Positions 18,203 to 26,143 of a DNA stretch of 64,000 nt are shown one piece after another. Origin of the DNA: Leadbetterella sp. (lineage in GTDB: Bacteria > Bacteroidota > Bacteroidia > Cytophagales > Spirosomataceae); NCBI GenBank assembly GCA_019638185.1, contig JAHBUH010000022.1, positions 1 to 64,000 on the forward strand. Direction: 5' to 3'. A program made the position numbers and the translations under genes. How positions within the stretch are numbered: position 1 is the first letter of the stretch; each line of letters starts with the position of its first letter. The notes under the pieces were generated by a model that was not told the DNA's origin, did not search any database, and saw only the letters and a list, made by a program, of their open reading frames with translations.

Positions 18203-19057
18203 ATGAAAAAGCTTTTTAACCTCCTCTTTGTGGGAGCCATGATTTCCTGTGCCCAGTCTAATGCACAATCCTCCAAAGAACACATCAGTAAGGAGATCGC
18301 TTTATCTTCTGCTGCAAACCAAACCGTGGTAGAAGTCTATAACCTGCTGGGGTCCATCCGGGTGGAGGGCTATTCCGGGAATGTGGTTCTCCTGGAGATC
18401 GACAAGACGGTTTCGGCCAAAAACAAAGCCGATATTGACCTGGGAAATAAGGAGTTTGAACTGGGGATCGACACCAAACAGGACACCATCGTCATTTATA
18501 CCCGGGCTCCTTATGATACCCGCCCTTCCGGCTCAAAGAAAAAAGAGAAGAATAATGACAATCATTATAGCATAAAGCTTGATTATGTGATCAAAGTACC
18601 TCAAAACGTGAGTCTTCGCCTCTCTACCATTAACGATGGCCTGATAGAGGTATCCCAGGTCAGCGGCAGGCTGAAAGTCAATAACATTAACGGCGGCATC
18701 CAGGTAAACAATGCCAAAGGCCAGACCGATCTCCATACCATTAACGGGGGCATAGACGTCAGCTATACGGGATCACCGGTCTCAGGATCATCCTGCTACG
18801 CCCTGAACGGAACCATCAATGCCGTATACCCGGAAAACCTCTCCGCCGACCTGAAGCTGAAAAGCATGAACGGGAATTTCTTTACCGACTTCCCCAATGC
18901 CGAAATAGCGCCGCAGACCGTGGTTAAAAAGAACGCTTCTGAATCCGGCACCACGTATAAGCTCAACAAAGACACCCACCTGAAGATCGGGAAAGGGGAA
19001 AACCAAATGAATTTCGAAACACTGAACGGTAATATTTACATCAAAAAAAGATCATGA
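18203..19057 (+). CDS. DUF4097 family protein, exported
   Basis: 284 residues. The signal region contains a possible lipobox (MISC) and also an AQ-type cleavage site. The body is a series of short beta-strand repeats around VNNINGGIQVNNAKG, LHTINGGIDVSYTG and MNGNFFTDFPNAE, which fits the DUF4097 right-handed beta-helix family. Function unknown. It is the third gene of the sigma-factor operon, 12 bases after the anti-sigma gene, and has a paralogue directly downstream. Confidence 0.85.
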   Translation: MKKLFNLLFVGAMISCAQSNAQSSKEHISKEIALSSAANQTVVEVYNLLGSIRVEGYSGNVVLLEIDKTVSAKNKADIDLGNKEFELGIDTKQDTIVIYTRAPYDTRPSGSKKKEKNNDNHYSIKLDYVIKVPQNVSLRLSTINDGLIEVSQVSGRLKVNNINGGIQVNNAKGQTDLHTINGGIDVSYTGSPVSGSSCYALNGTINAVYPENLSADLKLKSMNGNFFTDFPNAEIAPQTVVKKNASESGTTYKLNKDTHLKIGKGENQMNFETLNGNIYIKKRS

Positions 19058-19061
19058 AATT

Positions 19062-19865
19062 ATGAAAACCAAGATAACCATCGCCCTGCTTTTCCTGGCC
19101 ACATTCACCCGGCTACAGGCCCAGAATGAAAAGATCGTAGTAGAACTTTCCCAGCCCGGCAAACCCTATACCGTGGAACTCAGCATGATTCATGGATCCA
19201 TCCATGTAATCAAAAGCCCCGGGAAAGAACTCATCATTGAGGCTACCTCCGGTAAGACGCAGTCACCTCCACCTCCCTCTAAAGATGGCATGCGGAAAAT
19301 ATCTTCGGGTAACGGCTTTGATATCTCCGCAAAAGAGACCGGAAATAAAGTACAGATTAACGCCGGTATCCCTTTTAATCCGGTAAATATCACCCTTCAT
19401 GTGCCGGATAACGGGAGCTTCAAGCTGGGCACTGTCAGTAACGGGGATATTAAGGTAGATAACGTAGCCGGCGAGTTTGAACTGTCTAACGTAAACGGCG
19501 GGGTGACCCTGAACAAGGTTTCCGGCTCAGCTGTAGTGAATACCACAAACGGCGGCATCATCGCCACTTTCACCCAGGTTAGCCCGGCTACGCCCATGGC
19601 CTTCTCTACCCTGAACGGGAAGATAGACCTGACCTTTCCGGCCACCTTTAAAAGCAATATCAAAGCCCGGACCGACCAGGGTGATGTCTTCACTGACTTT
19701 GAACTGGGTTTCCTGAAAGATGATCCGAAGGTGGTGCGCACCAGTGAAAAAGGCTTTTCACGGATAGAGGCCAATCGCTGGGTGACCGGAACATTGAACG
19801 GCGGCGGCCCGGAAGTGATGATGAAGACCATTAACGGGAACATTTACATCCGGAAAGCCAAATAA
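19062..19865 (+). CDS. DUF4097 family protein, second copy
   Basis: 267 residues with a signal peptide (ITIALLFLATFTRLQAQ) and the same repeat pattern as its neighbour: VNGGVTLNKVSGSAVVNTTN, FSTLNGKIDLTFP and TINGNIYIRKAK. The two copies share the closing motif NGNIYI(K/R)K but differ in the N-terminal half, so they are old paralogues rather than a recent duplication. Last gene of the sigma-factor cluster. Confidence 0.85.
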   Translation: MKTKITIALLFLATFTRLQAQNEKIVVELSQPGKPYTVELSMIHGSIHVIKSPGKELIIEATSGKTQSPPPPSKDGMRKISSGNGFDISAKETGNKVQINAGIPFNPVNITLHVPDNGSFKLGTVSNGDIKVDNVAGEFELSNVNGGVTLNKVSGSAVVNTTNGGIIATFTQVSPATPMAFSTLNGKIDLTFPATFKSNIKARTDQGDVFTDFELGFLKDDPKVVRTSEKGFSRIEANRWVTGTLNGGGPEVMMKTINGNIYIRKAK

Positions 19866-19999
19866 AAATGCGGCCGTGCGTAACCTTTCAGGCGTCCTGC
19901 GGTTATTATTAGCAGACACCCGCCTTACCACAACCCGTTAAAAATCCTTAATTCACGTCCCATTAACTTAATTTAAGAAGACAGCGAATTTCAGAGGAG

Positions 20000-20067
20000 T
20001 AATTTTGCAGGACAAATCCTGAAAAAGTTATAAACACGCCGGCTTACGAAATGCAACGTAAGCCGGC
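20000..20067 (+). promoter_or_regulatory. Promoter -7 element and leader hairpin before the TonB-dependent receptor gene
   Basis: TAATTTTG (20000-20007) matches the -7 consensus. About 30 bases downstream is a perfect 10-bp hairpin, GCCGGCTTAC (20038-20047) with GTAAGCCGGC (20058-20067) and a 10-base loop, followed by ATTTTCC. The hairpin lies within a roughly 100-base leader and could act as an attenuator or stabilise the mRNA. Confidence 0.55.
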
Positions 20068-20114
20068 ATTTTCCACACTTTAAAAAAGGAGTTCAGAAAA
20101 ACTATTACTTAAAA

Positions 20115-22574
20115 ATGATAAAATCAATTATTCTTACCGCCTTATGGCTGGTTTCCGGCCATGCCATGGCCCGTAGTACTTTCCAGGTATCCGGAAATGT
20201 GAAAAGCTCCACCGGGGAAGCTCTCTCTTTTGCTAACGTATTCCTGTACAAATCAGCCGACAGCACTTTTTACAAGGCGGCAGCGGCGGCGGCAGACGGA
20301 AAATTTTTAATAGACGATGTGGAGAGCAACAGCTACTACCTGAAGGTGTCGTCTGTGGGTTATGACGACTTCTTTACGCCCGTCTTTGTCATCAATAAGG
20401 ACAATCCCACCGTTAACTTCAGCGACATCAGGCCGAAGGAATCCGCCACCCAGTTACAGGGCGTTCAGGTCACTGCCAAGAAACCGTTTATAGAGCAGCA
20501 CCTCGATAAAATGGTGCTGAATGTGGAAAACAGCATCTCCGCCAGCGGCAGTACAGCCCTGGAAATCCTGGAAAAAGCGCCGGGGGTGATCGTAGACCGG
20601 CAGAATGACCAGATCCGGATCAGGAACAAGTCGGGGGTAGTGATCATGATTGACGGCAAGATTAACTACATGTCGTCCGAGGCGCTGGCCCAGTACCTGG
20701 CTAACCTGCCTTCTGACCAGATCGCATCTATTGAGATCATCACTAACCCCTCTTCCAAATACGACGCCGCCGGAAACTCCGGCATCATCAATATCCGCCT
20801 GAAAAAGAACCAGATCTACGGTACAAACGGTACGCTCAGCGTATCCACGGGAACAGGAATCCTGGAAAATTCCACCAAAGACCTCTATCGCGGTAACGCT
20901 AACCTCAACCTGAACCACCGGAATGCCAAGTGGAATCTCTTTGGCAATGCAGGCACGGGAAGAAACCGCTGGTATAACGATAACCATTTCTGGCGGACCG
21001 TATACTTTGAGAACACCCGCACAGACTTTGACCAGTATACCCAGAGAACAGGCGGCGGAGTATTTTATTATGCCAAGGCCGGCGCCGACTATTCCCTTAC
21101 GAAAAACACTTCCATCGGGCTCCAGGCCGACTTTAATATATGGGATGGCGCCATGACCAGTAAAGGTAATACCGGCATAACCCGGATAACCGGCGGAGAA
21201 GCCAAAGGCACCACGCTCATCCCCGGCAGCAGCAGGACTATGGACAACCTGAATTTTTCTTCCAACTTCAGCCTGCGTCACAAGGTGGAAGAAAAAGAGA
21301 TCTCCTTTGACCTGGACTACAGCGGTTATCGCTTTACTTCCGACCAGGTTTTCACCAATAACTACTACAGTACCGCTGCCCAGCCCGACTCGGTTACGCG
21401 GCAGTGGGTCATCCAGCCCACTAATATCAATATTTATTCGGCCAAGCTCGACTTTACCCTGCCATTTGAAAACAAATTAAAGCTGGATTTCGGAGGAAAG
21501 ACCACTTTTGTCACCGCCGATAATAATTTCACTTACCAGGATTTCCTGGAAGGCGCGTGGAAAAATAATATCTACCGCTCCAATCACTTCCAGTACCGGG
21601 AGAACGTTAATGCCCTGTATACCAGTGCCGGCTACCAGAAAAACAAATGGTCGTTCCAGGCAGGAGTGCGCGCTGAGCACACCGTTTCAGACGGCTACTC
21701 CCTTACCCTGGACCAGCGAAACAAGAGAAGCTACCTGAACTTCTTCCCTACGGGCTTCGTAAACTACAAGCTGTCAGAAAATCATTCCGTGAAATACTCT
21801 TACAGCAGGCGGATAGACCGGCCCAACTACGGTAACCTGAACCCTTTCATCTTCTACCTGGATCCCTATTTCATGGCCATGGGAAATCCCGGGCTGAGGC
21901 CGCAGTTTACGAACTCCAATGAAATGACCTATATCTTCAAAGGTGAATACTCGGGTACACTGGCCTATGCAGATACCCGCCAGATGATCAATGAGGTGAT
22001 CATGCAGGATGCCGCCACCGGCATTAATATCTCGCAAAACCAGAACCTGGCCCGGCTGAAGAGCTATTCGGCCACCTTCTCCATCCCCCTGAAAATCAAC
22101 AGCTGGTGGACCAGCCAAAATAACCTGAATGCGTTTTACAACCATTACATTGACAATAACTTATCCGGTAATGCCCTGAATAACAGCGGTGTGATGTTAG
22201 GTCTGAATACTACCCATACGCTAATATTGCCTAAAAACTGGTCAGCAGAGATTAACTACTGGTACAATACCCCCGGCGTTTACGGCGTATTCATCCAGAC
22301 CAAAGCCCAGCATGCATTTAACCCGGGAATCCAGAAGACCTTCCTGGATAAAAAGGCCAAGCTGAAATTCAATGTCAATGACCTCTTCCTGACCTCCTTC
22401 TTCCAGGGTTACGTGGAAAACGGCGACGTGGATCTGAAAATCTCCAACCGCTGGAACGCCCGGCGGGTATCGCTGACCTTCACCTATAATTTCGGAAACC
22501 AGAATGTAAAAAGCTCAAACAGGAAAAGTGCCTCGGAAGAGGAGAAGCGGCGGGCCGGAGGCGGAAACGGGTAA
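20115..22574 (+). CDS. TonB-dependent receptor-like outer-membrane protein
   Basis: 819 residues. Signal peptide (LTALWLVSGHAMA), then a carboxypeptidase-regulatory-like beta domain (about 22-110, FQVSGNVKSSTGEALSFANV). A plug domain follows (about 120-215: STALEILEKAPGVIVDRQ, GIINIRLKKNQI). The remaining 600 residues form a long beta-barrel of the OMP_b-brl_3 type, ending in SLTFTYNFGNQN. No SusD partner is adjacent, so it is probably not a classical glycan-uptake pair. Ligand unknown. Confidence 0.9.
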   Translation: MIKSIILTALWLVSGHAMARSTFQVSGNVKSSTGEALSFANVFLYKSADSTFYKAAAAAADGKFLIDDVESNSYYLKVSSVGYDDFFTPVFVINKDNPTVNFSDIRPKESATQLQGVQVTAKKPFIEQHLDKMVLNVENSISASGSTALEILEKAPGVIVDRQNDQIRIRNKSGVVIMIDGKINYMSSEALAQYLANLPSDQIASIEIITNPSSKYDAAGNSGIINIRLKKNQIYGTNGTLSVSTGTGILENSTKDLYRGNANLNLNHRNAKWNLFGNAGTGRNRWYNDNHFWRTVYFENTRTDFDQYTQRTGGGVFYYAKAGADYSLTKNTSIGLQADFNIWDGAMTSKGNTGITRITGGEAKGTTLIPGSSRTMDNLNFSSNFSLRHKVEEKEISFDLDYSGYRFTSDQVFTNNYYSTAAQPDSVTRQWVIQPTNINIYSAKLDFTLPFENKLKLDFGGKTTFVTADNNFTYQDFLEGAWKNNIYRSNHFQYRENVNALYTSAGYQKNKWSFQAGVRAEHTVSDGYSLTLDQRNKRSYLNFFPTGFVNYKLSENHSVKYSYSRRIDRPNYGNLNPFIFYLDPYFMAMGNPGLRPQFTNSNEMTYIFKGEYSGTLAYADTRQMINEVIMQDAATGINISQNQNLARLKSYSATFSIPLKINSWWTSQNNLNAFYNHYIDNNLSGNALNNSGVMLGLNTTHTLILPKNWSAEINYWYNTPGVYGVFIQTKAQHAFNPGIQKTFLDKKAKLKFNVNDLFLTSFFQGYVENGDVDLKISNRWNARRVSLTFTYNFGNQNVKSSNRKSASEEEKRRAGGGNG

Positions 22575-22589
22575 GACCGACCGGTGCAC

Positions 22590-22632
22590 AGTGAAACCCT
22601 GTTAACAGCTGTTAGCGGGGTTTCACTATTTT
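22590..22632 (+). terminator. Terminator after the TonB-dependent receptor gene
   Basis: Perfect 10-bp stem AGTGAAACCC (22590-22599) with GGGTTTCACT (22618-22627), then ATTTTT. The loop holds a second palindrome, AACAGCTGTT. Confidence 0.85.
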
Positions 22633-22749
22633 TAAATGGGAGTGCTGACTGATCGGGATGAAACCCCTGTAAAAAAGGTTGCACCTTAACCCCCGGAAGC
22701 ATAAATTGCATCCTTTCCCGTTTTAATCAAGAAAACCAGAAAGCCCGGA

Positions 22750-23163
22750 TTGTTTACGCTGACCATTTTTAATTGCACCCTTACCTACTCCCTGACGGAT
22801 GCCGGAGTTCACCTGATCAGTGATGCGGGCCTGCACCAGCTGATCCGGACTTACCCGGTCAAGGGAGTAAACCGGCTTGCGGAAGAACTGAAAAAACATT
22901 TTGAAGAAGTTAAAAAAAGGCCGCTGAAAATCACCACAAAATCACTGGCCACTGAAATCCGGGGGCATTATTATTTCGAAAAACTTTACCTGCCCTTCCG
23001 CCGGCTCTTACGCTTTTTCTTCCTGCAAAAAATCACGGATATTCTTGATAATTCCCTTAAGGCCTACGACTGCGCCGAAGCAGCCGTAGACGGCAATCGC
23101 CGACTCTGGGACTTTCTGTCTCTCTTTGACGGGATCTTTTCTTTTTTTGTACGGGACCGCTGA
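22750..23163 (+). CDS. Hypothetical protein, start uncertain
   Basis: 137 residues from a TTG codon; no in-frame ATG lies near the beginning. The sequence is basic and helical in the middle (GVNRLAEELKKHFEEVKKRP) and hydrophobic-aromatic toward the end (PFRRLLRFFFLQKITDIL, LSLFDGIFSFFVRDR). I recognise no family. It could be a real small gene or an old remnant. It stands alone, with 175 and 158 bases of non-coding sequence on its two sides. Confidence 0.45.
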   Translation: MFTLTIFNCTLTYSLTDAGVHLISDAGLHQLIRTYPVKGVNRLAEELKKHFEEVKKRPLKITTKSLATEIRGHYYFEKLYLPFRRLLRFFFLQKITDILDNSLKAYDCAEAAVDGNRRLWDFLSLFDGIFSFFVRDR

Positions 23164-23321
23164 AGTATTCCTGCTTATCTATTTTTTCAAACCATAAGAA
23201 TGCCCGGTTTCATCCCTAAGTTTTTATAATTCGTCACTTAGACACCCTGGCACCTTAAGATCACTTCAGCGTTTTACATATATTCGCCATAACTTATAAA
23301 ACCATTTTATGCCCTTAACTT

Positions 23322-23849
23322 ATGGAGTCTAAAAACAGGCGGTCTGCTGACCATTTCACCACTGTCTTACTGGTTGTATACCTGATGATTCTAGTGTGGG
23401 TTTTGCTGTTCAAACTGGGGGTTCAATTTTCCTATATGAGTGAGAGGAGGGTAAACCTGAACCCTGTGAATGATATTTTTACCGGTAAAACAGACGTTTT
23501 GGAAGCTGTTCTGAACATCCTCATATTTATACCTCTTGGCGTGTATCTGGGCGTTTTATACAGGAAGCATAGTTTTGTAAAAATGCTCATCATCATCCTC
23601 AGCATTACCCTGATCGTAGAATCCACTCAATATTTGCTCAAAACAGGCGCTTTTGATACTACTGATTTACTTACAAATACCCTGGGCGGATTAATCGGGC
23701 TGATCTTTTTTCAGTGCATTGCCAGCCTGTTTTCCGATAGCTTAAAAACGCAGAGAATAGTAAATCTTATTGCCTTTATTGGAACTCTTGCTCTCATCCT
23801 TCTTTTGATTCTATTAAAAATGAACAGGTTACCTATCATGTATAAATGA
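23322..23849 (+). CDS. VanZ-like membrane protein
   Basis: 175 residues with four to five hydrophobic helices. The loop motif NLNPVNDIF, the segment EAVLNILIFIPLGVYLGVLY and the segment ESTQYLLKTGAFDTTDLLTNTLGGLIG are the classic VanZ-like pattern. VanZ confers low-level teicoplanin resistance in enterococci; the role of the many chromosomal homologues is unknown. More AT-rich than its surroundings. Confidence 0.88.
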   Translation: MESKNRRSADHFTTVLLVVYLMILVWVLLFKLGVQFSYMSERRVNLNPVNDIFTGKTDVLEAVLNILIFIPLGVYLGVLYRKHSFVKMLIIILSITLIVESTQYLLKTGAFDTTDLLTNTLGGLIGLIFFQCIASLFSDSLKTQRIVNLIAFIGTLALILLLILLKMNRLPIMYK

Positions 23850-23928
23850 TTCTGCACCTGCTGAAAGCATAATTTTTTCATCTTACCCTAACAATTTTCA
23901 TTTTATTTAAAATAATTCTAAATAATAC

Positions 23929-23959
23929 TTGTTTCGTAAAAACTTACCCTCTACATTTG
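23929..23959 (+). promoter_or_regulatory. Bacteroidota promoter for the DUF6686-like gene
   Basis: TTG at 23929-23931 (-33) and TACATTTG at 23952-23959 (-7), 20 bases apart. This places the transcript start near 23966 and excludes the apparent TTG start codon at 23929. Confidence 0.6.
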
Positions 23960-23988
23960 TCTCATTATTTATACAGAGTCTAAATAAA

Positions 23989-24309
23989 ATGTGTAAACAC
24001 CGGGTGCTGGTTTCCAACTTTCACGGCTATGTGGCCCGATGTGAAAGCTGCTCTAAAGTTCAGATTGCCTTTGGCACTTCGCTTTTTGGCATGAATATGA
24101 AAAATTTTGAAGTTTTCGCAAATTATTTATACCAGCTGCGTGTGAAGGGTGATGCCTACGGGCTGCATGAAAAAAAGATCCAGGTAAGCCTGGGAGAATC
24201 CGGTTCTATGATGATCCTTACACCTTATGAACTGGAAAATTTTATTGACCTGATCGAATCAGCCAGTATTCAGAACCTGATCCGGGAGTGCCTGGCTAAC
24301 CGGAACTAA
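23989..24309 (+). CDS. DUF6686-like small protein
   Basis: 106 residues from ATG 23989, the first start downstream of the promoter. CKHRVLVSNFHGYVARCESC at the N-terminus has three cysteines and a histidine that could bind a metal. The remainder (GTSLFGMNMKNFEVFANYL, LTPYELENFIDLIESA) matches small Bacteroidota proteins that I recall as DUF6686. No function is known. Two tandem copies of a 71-bp element begin 2 bases after the stop codon. Confidence 0.75.
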   Translation: MCKHRVLVSNFHGYVARCESCSKVQIAFGTSLFGMNMKNFEVFANYLYQLRVKGDAYGLHEKKIQVSLGESGSMMILTPYELENFIDLIESASIQNLIRECLANRN

Positions 24310-24310
24310 A

Positions 24311-24452
24311 GGAAACAGGCCCACCCTGTTACAGTGCCGGCGGGAATAAAATACAAACCGGGCGGATGCCGGCACAGCAAAGGAAACAGGCCCGCCCTGT
24401 TACTGTGCCCGCGGGAATAAAATACAAACCGGGCGGATGCCGGCACAGCAAA
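24311..24452 (+). repeat. Tandem duplication of a 71-bp structured element
   Basis: Unit 1 (24311-24381) and unit 2 (24382-24452) differ at only three positions. Each contains two dyads: AACAGG with CCTGTT around a 5-base loop, and GTGCCGGC with GCCGGCAC around a ~26-base loop in unit 1. In unit 2 the left arm of the second dyad is changed to GTGCCCGC, which can instead pair with CGGGC in the loop. It lies between the DUF6686-like gene and a small HMA-like gene. It may be a doubled terminator, an RNA element or an intergenic repeat. Confidence 0.85.
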
Positions 24453-24496
24453 AGCAGCACGGTACCGGATACATAAGTGCAAAGCGAACTAAAAAC

Positions 24497-24715
24497 ATGA
24501 AAACGATCATTTTTACCACCGAAAACACCGCCATGCAGCACCTGGAAAACCTGCGGAGCGAGCTGAAAAGCGTAGGGATAGGTAGTTTTAATGTAGATTT
24601 TGAAACCAAAGAGATTTCGGTAGTGTGCCCGAACTATCAAAACATAAATGCACTGGAGTGCGCCATCCGGAAAGCAGGATTCCGATGCCCCTGCTTCCGC
24701 ATAGCCACCGACTAA
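24497..24715 (+). CDS. Small HMA-like (ferredoxin-fold) protein without CxxC
   Basis: 72 residues from ATG 24497. The pattern of alternating strands and helices (MKTIIFTTENTAMQHLENLR, GSFNVDFETKEISVVC, NALECAIRKAGFRC) resembles a heavy-metal-associated domain. The metal loop after the first strand reads TTENTA, with no cysteines. Four cysteines are present elsewhere, including the pair in CPC near the end. It may be a metal-binding protein with a relocated site, or a fold relative that no longer binds metal. Confidence 0.6.
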   Translation: MKTIIFTTENTAMQHLENLRSELKSVGIGSFNVDFETKEISVVCPNYQNINALECAIRKAGFRCPCFRIATD

Positions 24716-24792
24716 AGTCACTGTTTTCGCTTAATTAGAAAACTGCCCAAGAAAAAGCTAAGTTCACGCAACTTTTACTATTTAAATTATCA

Positions 24793-24839
24793 GCCCTGAG
24801 CTGCAAACCGGCCGGGTCACCGTTAATTTCTCTCAGGGC
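24793..24839 (+). repeat. Inverted repeat upstream of the small ABC module
   Basis: GCCCTGAG (24793-24800) pairs perfectly with CTCAGGGC (24832-24839) across 31 bases that themselves contain the palindrome CCGGCCGG. It lies about 50 bases before the membrane protein gene and could be an RNA structure. No known riboswitch was recognised. Confidence 0.4.
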
Positions 24840-24890
24840 ATAACTCACGGCTCAAAGCTATTTCCTATCTTGCCCAAAAATTACTTTTGC

Positions 24891-25184
24891 GTGATCAAAA
24901 TCAGGGCCTGGTGGCTTTTCTACGGAAAAATCTTCTGGTATAGCCTGTTGCTGTGCGGGGTAGCCGGTATAGCGGCCGGTACATTATTCAGCACGTTCGA
25001 TCCGGACACAGTGGGGATTTCTTATGCCTTCTTTTCGCCTTTTATGCACCTGTACTTTTATGAGCTCGGTAAACCCCGGGAATACTATTTTTACGCGAAT
25101 CTGGGTTTGATCAGGCCCCACCTCTGGCTCATTACCGGCGGCATTGCCCTTCTTCTCTTCAGCCTTATCGCTATCCTGTCATGA
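24891..25184 (+). CDS. Small membrane protein paired with an ABC ATPase
   Basis: 97 residues from GTG 24891; a TTG at 24870 is the only upstream alternative, and no suitable ATG exists. Hydrophobic helices at WYSLLLCGVAGIAAGTLF and LWLITGGIALLLFSLIAIL, with an aromatic segment between (FFSPFMHLYFYEL). Family unknown. Its stop overlaps the ATPase start by 4 bases, so the two are translationally coupled. It may be the whole membrane part of a minimal ABC system or an accessory to a distant permease. Confidence 0.65.
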   Translation: MIKIRAWWLFYGKIFWYSLLLCGVAGIAAGTLFSTFDPDTVGISYAFFSPFMHLYFYELGKPREYYFYANLGLIRPHLWLITGGIALLLFSLIAILS

Positions 25185-25825
25185 AACAGCTTCATGTAGA
25201 TAGTGTAGTGAAGCATTTCTTTACCACAAAGGTGCTTTCGGATGTTTACCTGAGCTGTTCACCCGGGGAGATCACGGGGATATTCGGACGAAACGGTTCC
25301 GGGAAATCCACCCTGCTGAAAATCATTTTCGGGAGCATGCCGGCCGATCATGCCTACGTAAAAATAGATGGGAAAGTGTACACCCGCCGGTCCGAAAGAC
25401 CCTCCCGGATAGCCTACCTGTACCAGGACAGCTTCATTCCTGATCACCTGGAAGTAAAGACGGTACTGAACCTCATGGGCCTGCATCACCTGAAAGACCA
25501 CCCGGCCGTGAAATCTATTCTGCGCAGTACCTTCGCCAGCATTTCCGGTGGCGAGGCCCGCTACCTGGAAATTCTTTTCATCCTGAACCGGCCTGCTCCG
25601 TATATCCTCCTGGATGAACCTTTTAACGGCTTATCGCCTATCCTGAAAGATGAAGTAAAAGAGCTGATCCGCTCCGCCGCAGAAAAGGGTAAAGGCATTA
25701 TCCTTACCGACCACGACTACCGGAACGTGCTGGATATAGCCACTCATAAATACAGTATGCGAGACGGTGTACTGAAGCCATTTAAGGACCCTGAAGAGCT
25801 GAGACTGCTGGGCTATCTGCCCTGA
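25181..25825 (+). CDS. ABC transporter ATP-binding protein
   Basis: 214 residues with Walker A GRNGSGKST, Q-loop YLYQDSF, signature SGGEARYLE, Walker B YILLDEP and switch histidine in LTDHDYRNV. Together with the small membrane protein in front it forms a two-gene unit. No full-length permease is adjacent. It ends 5 bases from a convergent gene. Confidence 0.92.
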   Translation: MKQLHVDSVVKHFFTTKVLSDVYLSCSPGEITGIFGRNGSGKSTLLKIIFGSMPADHAYVKIDGKVYTRRSERPSRIAYLYQDSFIPDHLEVKTVLNLMGLHHLKDHPAVKSILRSTFASISGGEARYLEILFILNRPAPYILLDEPFNGLSPILKDEVKELIRSAAEKGKGIILTDHDYRNVLDIATHKYSMRDGVLKPFKDPEELRLLGYLP

Positions 25826-25830
25826 AACAT

Positions 25831-26016
25831 TCACTTACGTTTTATCCGCAGCGCAAAAATACCGATGGCAATCATCAAAAAGCCTAAAATGAATCTTCCG
25901 GAAATAACGGTTTGCAGGCGCAGGTCAGGAGCCGTTAAAATAAGTAAGCTCACGGTAAGCACACCACACACGATGGCCACAATAGCCGCAATCCTGTTTA
26001 AAGATTCTCTGTTCAT
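25831..26016 (-). CDS. Small two-helix membrane protein
   Basis: 61 residues. Two hydrophobic helices (AAIVAIVCGVLTVSLLIL, ILGFLMIAIGIFAL) end in the basic tail RIKRK, so both ends probably face the cytoplasm. No family recognised. Convergent with the ABC ATPase gene and divergent from the U32 peptidase gene. Confidence 0.6.
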   Translation of the reverse strand: MNRESLNRIAAIVAIVCGVLTVSLLILTAPDLRLQTVISGRFILGFLMIAIGIFALRIKRK

Positions 26017-26110
26017 TCCGGATAAGGGTTTAATAATCCAAATTTAACGATTTTCTCCCTGCCCGGCACCAATCCTCCCGTTTATCTGTTACTATCTCTG
26101 TAATTTATCG

Positions 26111-26118
26111 TAATTTTG
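26111..26118 (+). promoter_or_regulatory. Putative -7 element for the U32-ferredoxin-moaA-moeA operon
   Basis: TAATTTTG matches TAnnTTTG and is followed by an A-rich run, 26 bases before ATG 26144. Confidence 0.5.
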
Positions 26119-26143
26119 CAAAAAATACGCATCCCGTCAAGTA

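Noticed and set aside
24329-24721. Minus-strand open frame of 130 codons across the tandem repeat
   Set aside because: It runs through the 71-bp repeats and opposes the small HMA-like gene; its repeated peptide follows from the DNA repeat and does not look like a protein.
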